This document shows positions 47,823 through 59,433 of a stretch of 64,000 nucleotides of DNA, in pieces. Numbering within the stretch: the first letter of the stretch is position 1; every line of letters starts with the position of its first letter. Source of the stretch: Nemania diffusa (Eukaryota > Ascomycota > Sordariomycetes > Xylariales > Xylariaceae); contig JBBPUQ010000004.1 in NCBI GenBank assembly GCA_038501195.1, positions 4,974,001-5,038,000 of the forward strand, written 5' to 3'. The position numbers and the translations under genes were made by a program. Under the pieces are notes generated by a model, which saw nothing but the letters and a program-made list of their open reading frames with translations, did no database searches and was not told the origin of the DNA.

Positions 47823-49142
47823 TTCTTGGCTTCTTCTAGAATCCGATTTCTGCTTCTACGATAATTTTCAGGCTTTTGCCACCACGTTTGAGAAGCCGGG
47901 TCGGGCCTGGTCGCTGTCGCTGTCGCGACTAATACAATCCGCGAGACCTCTTAGCGGACACGCCTAGCGGTGTCTTCCAGATGCCGACAATCAATAGTGA
48001 TAGGTACCTACAATAATGTCTATACCCTACGCAGCTATCTACCTCTACCTCTACCTACCTGCCTACCTTCTAGGTATTCAACACGAGTAACATTCTCTAC
48101 CTAGATTCTAGTTCCTGGAATCTAGATATGTACTTAGCCAGAACCTAGAGCTGAACCTAGACCTACTGTACGTGTCATTGGTAGTATCTAGATTCTAGGC
48201 GATTCTCTAGCAGGTGTCACCTATAATCTGTAGCCTGTAGGTATGTACAACAGTATTATAGGTAGGTAGTGTCCAGGGCTCGTTGGTCAGTGTCACATCA
48301 CAGGGGAGGTCTGCCTCAAGTGCGGTAGATCCTCATGTGCCGGCTTGGCTCCCCTTGCCTCTCTGTGCACTGGAGCTCTCTAACTGGAGCAAGCATTTAC
48401 AGCCCATTGCCTACTGTTGGTCTCCATCTCCAGCTGGCCGTCCAGTCGCCTCAACTCCTCCTCATCGCTCCTCAGCTCGGTGCTCATTCGCTCCCTCGCT
48501 CGCCTGCACAGCGCACGGCCACCGTGCGGCCACAACGTGCACTGTCGCATAGCAAAGCAATGAAAACGATAGCAACCAGATCCGCGTGGGATCCCCATAT
48601 TGCAGAATCCCTCCACCCCCCGTAGCTCATCTATCTCACGGCCCAATCACATCGCTCGCAAGTGAAAATAATGGCCAAAATGGGATTCGCCCTGCCAGGG
48701 TTCAGCTCTTGGTCTTGGCTAGTGTGATTGCGTTATTACTGGGGAAAAGCGAGGAGGACCGTTGCGTTGTTGGAGACACGACTGAACCTGAACGGGGCAT
48801 AGGCATGACTAAGAACGAGCCAATATTCCAGTACCTTGGCCCAGTCCAAATACACAGTGCACACTTGGTGCAGAATGTGCAGCATCGCCAATCGCTAGGC
48901 CAGACCCAGGAGCCAAATCCGCTTCCTGTCGCTAGCTAATTGGGAGGATGGGAGAAGCTAACAATAGTTGGCTATCTTGCACCATCCGCGCCGAGTCCTG
49001 CCACTGGCCAATAGGTTCTTACTCGGACATTTGAGTCTGTCTATCTTGCAGTAGATTACCCATCTTTATTTCTAGTCTACCTATGCATTGTCATAGCTCC
49101 CGTACGTATTAGGCGGGTATCACTAGACTACGACAGGAGATG

Positions 49143-49196
49143 CTGTATTCTGTACTAAGTGTAGTGTAAGTACCAGAGTATGCGTACAGAATACAG
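49143..49196. repeat. Inverted repeat with 13-base arms
   Basis: CTGTATTCTGTAC (49143-49155) is followed after 28 bases by its exact complement GTACAGAATACAG (49184-49196). The right arm is part of an 18-base direct repeat found again at 52816-52833. Confidence 0.7.
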
Positions 49197-52100
49197 TGCT
49201 ATAGGCTCGCTGAAGGCTCGCGTTGTCCACGGCTGTCCACGGAGAATTCGCATTATCCGGAAAGCGACTTGCATCACATAGACGATCATTTCCTACCGAG
49301 ACTATGTACGAAAATTATAAGATTAACCGTAGCTGACCGTAGGTTACACCGGCTTCCGTAGGATTAGGTACTCTGATCTGTTTAATGACGAAATGCTTTG
49401 CCTTGTCCTATCTTATCCGCGGATTGGTGGTCCGACACCCATCGCTCACGAAAACACGCGCAGATAATACGAACATGACCGACTAACTTGCCAGTATACA
49501 TAACCAGGATCCAGGTCACACACGATTGAACGGATGAAACTCAAGCCTAAGATCAAGTCGTCGGAGCTTGAAACAACGTAGAGCCGAGGCAACTGTCATT
49601 TCGTTTACCCTACCTATTGTTTACTTTCGTTCCCTATCGTAAACACGACTTACACTGTATAGGTAGTATCTTCGAACCGGCCAGTGCTGGCGAGACGACC
49701 CCGTCTGTTCTCGACACCACACTACCTATTCACCAAGGCCCTGAACTATCCACTGCGTGGGGGGCACGAGTCAGCAATAAGAACGACCATATCGCGTTCT
49801 CCTGTCAGAAAATGAAATGGTCCTTAGGCCAATCAAAGCTATAAAGGCGCTAATCGCGCTAACGCGAGCTCCGAGGTCGCCGCCGCGCAGCGTGTCTAGT
49901 TGACTCCATCTCCATGAAAAGGGAGAGAGAAAAAACCACCAAAAATCCACGTTTCACCTGGTGCAGATGGAAGCCAGTGTCAATACTCACCTACCTAGCG
50001 AAGTCAAAAAAGTTAGCACCAGATGGTTCCTGACTAACAAGCCCCCTAGTCTAGGGGTCTCATAAGGTAATCCACCACTGCCAACGCCCAATCGAATATT
50101 CCAGGTACTCAGCATCGTGAAATGCCAATTTTGGGCAAGTCTATATATAAGTCGGACATCTACCAAGCGCCTACCAACGGGAATTTCATGGATTGAAGCT
50201 TCTATTTACTTCAGCCTTGTCAGGAACAGCAAAATGTCAACTTAGCATATTCGGCTGCCAAGGCTCCCATCGCCCTTAGTATTAATCTTAGTCCATTCAA
50301 TGGACTATGCAAACTGCGAGTTGCTTGATAGATATTAAAACACTATCGGCTTTGCTCGGCGGATTGAGGCTTACGATCCGACCATCATCTCCTCTTTCAT
50401 ACAGCGCGGGCAGAGCTTAATCCGGGAGCATCCCCATCCGGAAATCCGCCTTCCCACACTTGGCTTCTTGGCTTCGTTAACGCCGAGTTATGTCAATATG
50501 CAACACTGATTTATTCGACTAGAGTCGACTTCTGGTACTCGGTCTATGGGAACCATAGAATATCTCTATGCATCTATCTAAGGCTACATCTACACCATAT
50601 GTACCTTAAAGCCTGGCGATGGTTAAGCGTTAGAAGTTTGGTCGCGTTTCCCTTCGTATAATCCTCGGTGTACACGCCGGTTCAAGCCAAGGCTAACTAA
50701 CAAACACGAGTGGACCAAAAAGCATCGTCATCATCATATTCATCTCTACCCCAGAGTTATCGCCATTAATGATTAGGGGTAACAACGTAGTCTATTACTA
50801 GTCTTACAGTATGCATTAAGTAGTAATAAGAACGATAAATTTACTACGTATTAAGTTTGACCGAGCTTTTGCTATTCATCGTTAAAGGGGCAGGTACAGA
50901 ATAGTTACCGACAACACAACTACCTAGTAAAACAACTTCGAGATTTCATGGCGCCAAGATGATTTCCATCTCTTATCAAATCACTGCGCCCTCATGCCCA
51001 GAAGATCTGCGATATAAGTGTCACACAACTAACTATTCCAGATGGACTGCCAAGCTCACTACCTCCCGCCTGTATCGATCGTGTATTACAATTATTACAG
51101 TTGACACTTTCGTCATCCTCTACGATCCCTCGCCAAGCGCTTTTTAAACACATCGCTGTCCTGCAAAGATTGAAGATCCCCAGTGGCGCCGAGCCGTCGT
51201 TCGTTTGGCTAAGTGACGACTTGGCACATCATATGTAGCATTGTCGATATTGGCATCTAGAGCTTGCCAGATTGGTAATTAATTGTACGATTCACGTCAA
51301 GACAAGATGGACAATGTATCACAGACAAAACCAAGACCTCTTGGCCTTTGGCTTTCCTGACCTTCCCTAGGTCCGCCTCACTCAGCCAGCCAGACGACGT
51401 AAGTCAAGACAGCCAAGGCCTCACGTACCATGGCGCGAGATCCTGCGACAGTAGTGTAGAAGCAGCGCACCAGCCTCTCTTTATCCTCTTCCCATTTTCA
51501 TCGTCTCCAGTATCACCAAAATCCGCGAACGGTTGTAGATGTTTCGGGGAATCCCAGCGGACGATGGGAAACCGTGCTTCTCCCCCGGGGGATCGGCAGG
51601 GGATGTGCGTGGCGGTGGTGGTCGTGTGCTGCCCCCCCCCAAACCCGTCCTCCGAGCGCGGGTTCCGTTGGCCCAGCCAGCTACGAGCCACGCAGCTATC
51701 GCGTCGCTGCGCTGGTTTCCCCCGACCGCCTCGCTCCGGACGTCGCTGCGCATGCGACACCGCACACGTACATCCCTTACGGGCCTACCTTCTGCAGCAG
51801 CGTGCGCCTGGGGACGCGGGGGCGGGATATTCTGCTGCGCACATATACATACATAGACAGGTGCGCTATCTCGTCTACGCTACGCTACGTTAGGTTACCC
51901 TAGACTACCTTGCCTGGGAAATGCAGAAAGAGGTTAGGCGGGCAAGGGCGCAGCGTGGGAAAAAAGAAGACTTTGATTAATTGGGATTTTTTGATTGGAT
52001 GCGTTGCAGGGTTTGAGCGTTTCCAAATGCCGTGCGCCAGGCCAAGGCGGGAAAGGAGCTCTTGAGGCCTTTTTTTTTTTCTTTGCACTCCTTTTATTTC

Positions 52101-52815
52101 CCTCTCTCTCCGCCCTTTTGCCCTTTGCCCTTTTCGGCCTTAATATCAGGAACAAACCTCGCTCGGTCTTGGTATGCCACCCTAGCTGCAGTAGACGTGT
52201 TGACGTAGGCTCATTACGAAACGCTAGGTAAGACGCGTTCTTTTGATTCTCTCGTCGATAGCTATTTTCGCGACGGTTGAAATGAAGGTATCCTAGGTAT
52301 AAGCACATAAGATATAGCAATTGTCGTTATAGGTTTAGCTTCGTCTCCTAGGTAATACTTAGGTAAGTCGCACATAGTTTCCCAAAGATCGAGCTCGTAG
52401 GGGTACACCGCTCTCGCTATTTAGTCAGCGTCAATTGTATTAGTGAATGGGCTTTTCGGTTCCTTTGGAAACAGTCTCCTGTGCTCTGTTTCTAAACAAG
52501 ACAAGGGTACGGCGCAGGTAAATCCAACGTACATATCATGTTACACTGAACTGCCATATCCCTTGGGACGTGAATTGACAGGTAGGATCTGCGTTTGCCT
52601 TGACTAGACTGCATGCGTGGAGGATCCTTCCGCACGGCAAGCAAGTAAATCAGTAGCTATGGAAATGGCACACTATCTCGGTACCGTACATAACAACGTA
52701 GGAATGCATGCATGCTTTCGCGAAAAGATCCGTCAGTATCTTGAGTGATTTGACTGTCTAGGTACTGTATAGATATGATGTATGTTTGTGTTGGTAGGTG
52801 CATTGTCTATGCTGC

Positions 52816-52833
52816 TATGCGTACAGAATACAG
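52816..52833 (+). repeat. Second copy of 18-base repeat
   Basis: TATGCGTACAGAATACAG occurs here and at 49179-49196 in the same orientation, about 3.6 kb apart. It may mark remains of a dispersed repeat family or a recurring regulatory motif. Confidence 0.7.
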
Positions 52834-55231
52834 ACCCATTGAGATCACACTTATAGTGGCACAGCCACTTCCCTTCCTCCCGAGAGCCAAGCTAGGCGTG
52901 TAACAAATATCAAAAGCTTTGCCGTGGCCTTGGCGCAGATCAGCAATTGTTTCCCTACAAGTGCATGGACCTCTGATAGGTATACATGAGTATTATTACC
53001 AAGGTTTGCGTGCAGAGCAGGCAATTAAACCAGACGCAGGATCCACGGAGAAACCTCGAATTAGCAATTTGTGCGCGCTGTTGTTGCAGTGCTACATATC
53101 TACGTAAACGTGCTAGATTTCATTATTAGTTACAGCTTATGGGTTTAGTCTTGGCTGTCTGAGCCATCTCACTCATCCTAGATAGGTTCGGTGGCGTTAT
53201 GCCTTTGCAAGAGGGAAGTCCGTCAATTAGAACATTGCTTGGTGGTTTCTGAACCACGTTTTAGTCCCGGGTAGGCCCGTCTCCGAAGTGAGAAGAAAAC
53301 ATATGACTATCCAAAACTGCGGGCCGGAAGGGTTAGCAGGGCAAAACAGGTAAGTCCTTTGAGATGCGTATGCCGGAAATCGCTGCTTTGATAAAGCCAG
53401 CTGCCCTGGTCCTGGATGAGTATACTGCATGCGACCCAAGTTATAGTTGTGAAACCGTCCCGGCGGACAGCAAACGTCGCGGAGCCTTGCATCGTCCTAC
53501 CTAGAACGCTGGTTACTTCTGATTTTTATTTCAATAAAATAGAGCAATAGGTAGCGGGAGGGTTTACTTCAAAACAACCTATTTTAATCATTAGGGTATA
53601 AGGTGCCCCAACAGCGTCCGAAGGTCTGTTATAGGATGTCATATTACCGGAGAGTTGACGTTCTCTATATTCATGGTTTATCTCGGGGAATGATGACCCT
53701 ATGATACTAAAACTCAATCGGTTCTTCTCATAGAAGGCCGGGTGATGTAGGTTTAACAGTTATATTCATCGAGGCTCCGGGGCTATAGGCAAGGCATGAA
53801 GGGATAGAAAGCAAACCGAGCCCGGTCTATCACGGTGTGGAGCAAGAGCAAGAGAACAATAGGGTAATGCTGTTTAGGTAATACCTATTTGGCGCGTCGC
53901 ATACCTTAACTCATTCCGCTATCAAAGTGACGCGGACAACCTAGTAACGTTGTGCCGAACTTAAGATTGAAGCACATCGTTTAGGAGCCGTCTGTTTGCT
54001 TGGATATATAACATCATCACTTAACCTAACTCCTCGTTAGCCCCACGAATGAAATTAATATGAGATCATGAGTGCGATCCGATTAGGTTAATAAGATGCC
54101 GATGCCTTCCGAGTGCTAGGTTTACTTTGCATAAGAGATTATAGGACTAGGTGTAATGATAAACTAGACTACAGCCCAACATAAGCCCGAGAGAGAAGTA
54201 AGCTATATGAATACAATGTAAAAGGCCATATATAATAGCCTTATGTGCATAATACGAAGTCTGTCATGTTTTATAGAACAACTTAGGTTTTGTTAAAGCG
54301 AATCAAGTACCCTAGGCAGAAGGAACAACTGACTTACCCTCATAGTTGGAGATATGCTACTCCCTACTCCCCAATCACCAATAGGTTGAAGGAGTTCTAG
54401 GGAATTAATTAGTTAAACAGTAAATTGCGATACCATCCCTCGCAATAGTAACTAATTATAGTGTAAGTTAGAAGCAAGAGAACTGACTGGGCCTAGCCTA
54501 CAGCTATAATTAATAGTACTGCTGGACTGTTCGCTCCCCTTAGTACCTTCTTGAATACATCACTTCTACTACGCTTTCTTACTTACATTAAATATGATTA
54601 CTTATTTGTGAAGGTAAATTGCCAAGCTTGTTGTCTAGGATGAGCATTTATGTATACACTATGTATTAACGTGGAAAGACAGCTTAATGTAGCATAAGGA
54701 AAGCGTGCTAGTCAATAATGAAATACTTATTGTACCATCCTACTGAATCCAATTCTATAATACTAATGTATTGTATGACATATCAGCTAATACTTGTGGT
54801 GGTTATATTTATGGTGCTAGCCACAAGGGGTGTCCTGAGGCCTCTTGGTATCCGAACAGTTTATGATTTGATTAACTCTTGTATTTATTCTTAATTTTGA
54901 TACTTCCATTCTTAGCTTCGACTGCTATTATATTTAGTCTATGACTTATTTGCCTTCCCACTACATAGCAGCCTCAGTCATCATTCTAGAACAACTATTC
55001 ACACTATATAGATGTTGGAGCTAAAGATAACATCCCTTTTTATCGTGCAACATACTCGTGATATTACATTACGTGATAGGGACATTAAGCTGTTGATGAT
55101 ATCACCAATCAATATTGTATGTATGTAACATACTAGTTAACTTGAGTGTTGTATTGAAACGAGTACTTATTGTGTTTTATGCTAGAAAACGCTGTATATA
55201 CGGAACTAATTCAAAATTTATAATCTTCGTG

Positions 55232-55442
55232 TTAATGAGGAAAAGTGATGTTTTTATTTCTCTCGTCTCTCGGCCAATCAATGGGTTGTGATGCATTGAG
55301 AGTTATGTATTGGAATTTCCAAATCTCTAGGCTCTTTGCAAGAGAACGCTTGACATAGCCGAGAGGCGTATCCTTGGATCTGACGATCTCTTCTACAAGA
55401 GTTTTATTAGTACCGACAGCGGCGTTGATGCCGCCTGGATCA
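55232..55442 (-). pseudogene. Orphan 3' exon-like fragment
   Basis: A 70-codon minus-strand open stretch directly follows a good acceptor (CTTACAG next to 55442). It reads DPGGINAAVGTNKTLVEEIV, then RSKDTPLGYVKRSLAKSLEI, and ends at a TAA at 55232-55234. The composition is protein-like and the surrounding DNA is AT-rich and full of stops. No upstream exons can be recognised with confidence before the amidase relic, although a short frame near 55545 on the same strand (DYKESYNKEKNNVLP) could be another fragment. The family is not recognised. It is most likely the end of a decayed gene. Confidence 0.4.
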
Positions 55443-55782
55443 CTGTAAGTGTTATATTACTAGAATGTGTAGTGGATAGCGTGTGGTCATATCGAATCTG
55501 TTAGTGGTTACTAGGTGGGAAGCACATTATTTTTCTCCTTGTTATAACTCTCCTTGTAGTCAGAGTTAACGTTGAGATTCGGACAGATTATCCAGAACCG
55601 CAAGGCTCATTAATTGTAGCACAACGGTTCTCCTAACCACATGGTAGGTAGTTCAACATACTCTCCTTGGGATTAAGATCCAATAACCACCCTTCAAGAC
55701 ATTACATTCGAGCTGAGATATCAACAGATTCTGTCGGGCTTACAAGTTGTGGTACCTTCCTCGCTTCAGGGAACGTAATTTC
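55443..55782. other. Spacer between two gene relics
   Basis: About 340 bases with no supported coding sequence apart from a possible short fragment near 55510-55565 on the minus strand. Confidence 0.4.
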
Positions 55783-57457
55783 CTAAGCGCTCATGACCTC
55801 AGGTAACTTCTCCTCGCCGCCTGGGCCAGCGATGGCGTTCATACCCCAGGCACACCCATTGAAGTCGGCAAAGCCAAGTGGAAAGGAAGCAACTGCATAC
55901 CCGGCGGCGGCGGCGGCGAGGCTGGCCATTGCGCCCGTCGCATTGCGAGAGAGTGAAATCAAGTTCCAAATCTAAAAATACAGCATTTATCCGTTCCCGC
56001 GCCTTCTTTTGTACTAGTTGTACTTTGGCTGCCGCACTTGGATTGGGGGTTCCTGCCACCGCCTCATCCAGGAGGCTCTGTGAAGGGTGCTCTTAGAAGA
56101 GACAAATGTTAGCCATAGGCGCAGCACTCGTGACAGAGATGAGCGATGGATGGAAGCAGGAGCTCTTACCTGGGGGGAGGTAGACATCTGCATGATCTTT
56201 GTGATATTGAACAAGATCTGATAACGACCGAATGGAGGATGCCTCGTAGAGGGTCATGAAATTCTCGAATTCGTTCTCGAAATCGGCATCTACAGACTTA
56301 ATTAGGATATAGCTATGTAGCATGCGGCTAACAAAGAAACAACTGCGAACACTATAGTTCCTCAATGTTGATCTTGTGTCTTGCTTGCATGTTATTGGAC
56401 AGCTTTTAGAACGGCTGAAGGGGTACATTTCGTATGACTGTTGCGCCAGCGGTAGAGATGGCCGAGGCCGCTTCGTCGATCTGTTTTTGCTATTTCGGTT
56501 CAATTGTCAGTCAAATGACTTTATTCGGAAATATTGGGACGGGAGCCATACCGCCTGAGCTGCGAAGGATTCTACGGGTCCAACGACAATAGATGCAGCT
56601 TCCCACGGACCGTATGATACGATGCCCACTCGTAAGCCGTCCCAGGACCCTTTGGGTGCGTGGGTTAAATCTGTTCCCATTAGAAGCGACAGCATATCGG
56701 CAACATATTTGCTCGGTTTTGCGATTGGCCTAATAGAGGCATAGAGAAAACTGCCCAAGCTGCCTTTTGCCGAGACCTTGCCTGGCGCTGGCTTGAGAGC
56801 GTAAAGCTCGGCCCTGCCCTCCAGCAGACGGCCAACCCCCCGTGTTCGGGGGGTCGGGTTTGAAGAGGCCGAGTTCGTGTAGTGCCATGTGTTATAAATC
56901 AAGTCATTCCGAATCTCTTAGGGTTTATCATATCGAAAGATTGGCTTTGACGAGGATTATCATACCGGCTTTGAGGACCAAGTCCACGACATCTCCATTT
57001 TGTCCACCATAAGCGTCGATGAGTGCAGCGGTGCCATAGGTCGTGGGCATCCCGAGGTATGAGTCGGTCGGGATATTGTCCTTAATTATGATAGGGATGC
57101 CATGAAGCGGCCTCCTTGGGCCGGACATATTCCGCTCATCGTCTAGTGCCTGAGCTTGGGTCAGGGCCGAATCGACAGGAGCGAGGGAGATTAAGGCTCT
57201 CAGCCCTGCCCTTTTAGGTTGTGTTGATGAATTTGTTCCAAGTAGGCGGCAACAAGGTCAACACTGCGTATATCGTTGGCGGCGAGTTTCATCTGGATGG
57301 CTGCCGCATCGGCGTCGAGAAGGTTAATGTCGATTGCTATGACACTCGGGCGCGTGTCAGAGAAATTATTGCTGAATGGCAAAGCTTTCGAGCAGTGAGG
57401 TTGCTGAGAGAGGCTTGAGATTAGGGATGAACGTGAGAGAGCTGGATAGACTGCCAC
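55783..57457 (-). pseudogene. Amidase-signature family relic
   Basis: Minus-strand remains of a fungal amidase. The N-terminal part reads DIRSVDLVAAYLEQIHQHN and then, after a one-base shift near 57205, LHGIPIIIKDNIPTDSYLGM and MIILVKANLS. The segment that should follow, with the Gly/Ser-rich core and the Ser-cisSer-Lys catalytic residues, is absent; about 60 bases with stops and a short anomalous piece lead straight into LYALKPAPGKVSAKG. Further on, EAASAISTAGATVIRNVPLQ is cut by a TAA at 56406-56408. A spliced part (FENFMTLYEASSIRSLSDLV, then LLDEAVAG across an intron near 56100-56175) is followed by another frame change near 55945 into [20 protein letters not shown] and [19 protein letters not shown], ending at 55783. 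No proper ATG is seen at the 5' end. With its catalytic core gone it cannot be an active amidase. Confidence 0.8.
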
Positions 57458-58232
57458 ACCACCTTCTAGGATACATCAACAGGCCCGAAGTGTAAGTGCA
57501 ATTGCTTTTATATTTATAGCCTGCCTCTTCCTTTAATGTGATACCGCCTACCCAAACTTATACTGCAAGTAAGTATATGCTAGCTGCTTTCCCCTTGACT
57601 CCATTCATATATCACTGGATTTGTGAACACACTGGTTAAGGGTCAGACTATATCATACATATAGACTATGATATGATATAAACTCATTATTCAAGTACAT
57701 TCAATATGCCTACGTATGATTCGTTTGCCCTAGCCGATGTTGATAGCTGGGGTTATAGGTTAACTGGCTGGCGTCACTGTTGCTACGGAGGTTTCAATGC
57801 AGTAGGTAGACAAGGTAGAGCATGTCATATAGTGCATAGCATATGCTCTGCAAGCGCAGAAGAGCAACGTCATATTTTTAAGAGCTCATCGTCAAATCCT
57901 TTCTTGTACTGGATGCGAATTAGACATGGTCGTTGTTAAAACACACTCATCCCTCCTGTTCCACTTTCTTAGTAGTATCATATATTCCAAGCTGTTAAGG
58001 CATGGTAGAATCGTGTGAAGTGTCAAAGAAAGCCAAAAAGCCTGGTCTGCAAACATGAGTGATTGAACAGGCTCGCGGGCTCCGGCTCCCATAAAGCAAG
58101 AATTGTAAATCAGAAATGATCTCCACTAATAGCAGAAAAGTCTATACCGACAAGTTAAGCCACCCGTTCCGTATATGTTCCCTGTTATTGTTGGATTCCT
58201 AAAAAGCCCGAGCAAACCCGTCTAAACGCCGT
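57458..58232. other. Intergenic region between amidase relic and YHM2
   Basis: About 775 bases; the right end is the YHM2 3' region. A minor A/T-rich palindromic patch (atatcatacatatagactat) lies near 57650. No gene is supported. Confidence 0.5.
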
Positions 58233-59433
58233 CTAATGCTTAGCTGTGACTTGTTCGCCAGTCAGCTTCTCAACATACGCCTTGGCCCTGTTTAAGAGAA
58301 AATGTCGTTAGCAAGTTGCGTTTGAGGACAAGATAGACACTTATTAATGAACAAAGGGAAACTCACATATCACCCATGGCCACCATGCAAACCGTTTGCC
58401 AGACGCCTAAACCGATACGCGGGGCAACACCGCGGTACAGGCCCTTAATTCCATTCGTCTGGTAGATGTATTTGAAAGTGTTGCCGACCGTCATCTTCTT
58501 GGGTCGGTTGGGATCCTCCTTCTTGCTCTGCATCTCTACGCGGATAACCTCGATGGGCTGGTTCCAAGCTGAGAGACCACCGCCGATGGTTGAGGACAGG
58601 ATCTTTTCGGCGACGCTGAGTTTCTCGCCGTTCTCCTTGTTGGTGACGCGGCGGATACCTTGCTCAGCGAGACGCGCCAGGCCGAATCGCGAGCCCCAGT
58701 TGGTCATCTGACGAATGGCAACGGCATTGACGCCCTTGTTGATGCCACGAATACCCTCTTTCCGGTAGATATCCATGAAAGTAGCAAAAGTGCTCGGGGG
58801 CTTAACACCAGCGGAAGCGATCTTGTGCTGAGTGATCTCGACCGTCTTCATGCAGGTGCAAAAGCCCATGGTGGCATAGGCCTGGGCGACACCACCGGCA
58901 ACACCACCCAAAATGCCACCACCGAACTCGGAAGCACCAGCCGCCCGAGCGTAGTACTCGGCCTCAGAGGCGACGAAAAGCAGCACAGCCCCTTTGGTCG
59001 AAGCTTCGATCCAGGCCCAGGGGATTAGACCCTGGTAGACTGTGGAGACACATCCCAATTAGCGGTAACTCTATAATAATTGCATGTCGTTGGGATTTTG
59101 ATGGCGTGTGGTTCTGCACTGTCGGGAAGATGGAGATGATAACGATGATGCAGTGGAGTTGCGGATGAAGAGGCCTCGCAGGAAGGGGAAATAGTGCTTA
59201 CATCCAAGGGGACCGCCACGACCCCAGATGCGACCAAGGGCGGTACCGAAGCTATCGCCTCGGTTTGCAGCCATGGTGGTCTTGACGACCTCAAGAGGCT
59301 GGCCGAGAGTGGTCACCTCGAAGAGGTTGAGACCGGCGCCGAGCAACAAGTTAGAGAACTTGATGGGCTTCTTCTCGAGCTTCTTCTCCGTTAGAGGAGG
59401 CGTCATGACGGCGGCGGCGGTAGCAGCGGACAT
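58233..59433 (-). CDS. YHM2: Mitochondrial citrate/2-oxoglutarate carrier Yhm2
   Basis: Three exons (59202-59433, 58367-59039, 58233-58287) encode 319 residues, near the 314 of yeast Yhm2. The carrier exchanges citrate for 2-oxoglutarate across the inner membrane, feeding cytosolic NADPH production, and was first described as a DNA-binding protein of mitochondrial nucleoids. The sequence shows three carrier modules: [14 protein letters not shown] in the first, the atypical [15 protein letters not shown] in the second and [11 protein letters not shown] in the third. The odd second signature is characteristic of this subfamily. The stretch [20 protein letters not shown] near the N-terminus is also typical. 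The terminal exon of 55 nt gives [17 protein letters not shown]. Introns keep phase with gtaagc and gtgagt donors. It lies next to CIT1 on the same strand. Confidence 0.93.

Larger units (their letters stand above)
44576..55231. other. Long gene-poor interval downstream and upstream of PMA1 promoter
   Basis: More than 10 kb with no intact gene I can support. The first 700 bases are the PMA1 promoter and leader. The rest holds short open frames without motifs, many TAGGTAC/CTACCTAC elements (for example 48030-48070), a pyrimidine tract at 52067-52140, a C9 run near 51637, and a visibly AT-rich part at about 53.8-55.2 kb that resembles decayed repeat DNA. Confidence 0.5.

Noticed and set aside
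50608..50695. tRNA-like sequence with an A-box-like TGGCGATGGTTAAGCG, a B-box-like GGTTCAAGCC and GCCT...AGGC ends
   Set aside because: No 5-bp T stem flanks the TTCAAG loop, the A box is one base short, and no cloverleaf or anticodon arm can be drawn. It may be a degenerate tRNA-derived remnant.
51348..51893. 181-codon plus-strand frame in a locally GC-rich patch
   Set aside because: Several overlapping frames on both strands are equally open, which points to composition rather than coding; no recognisable protein features.
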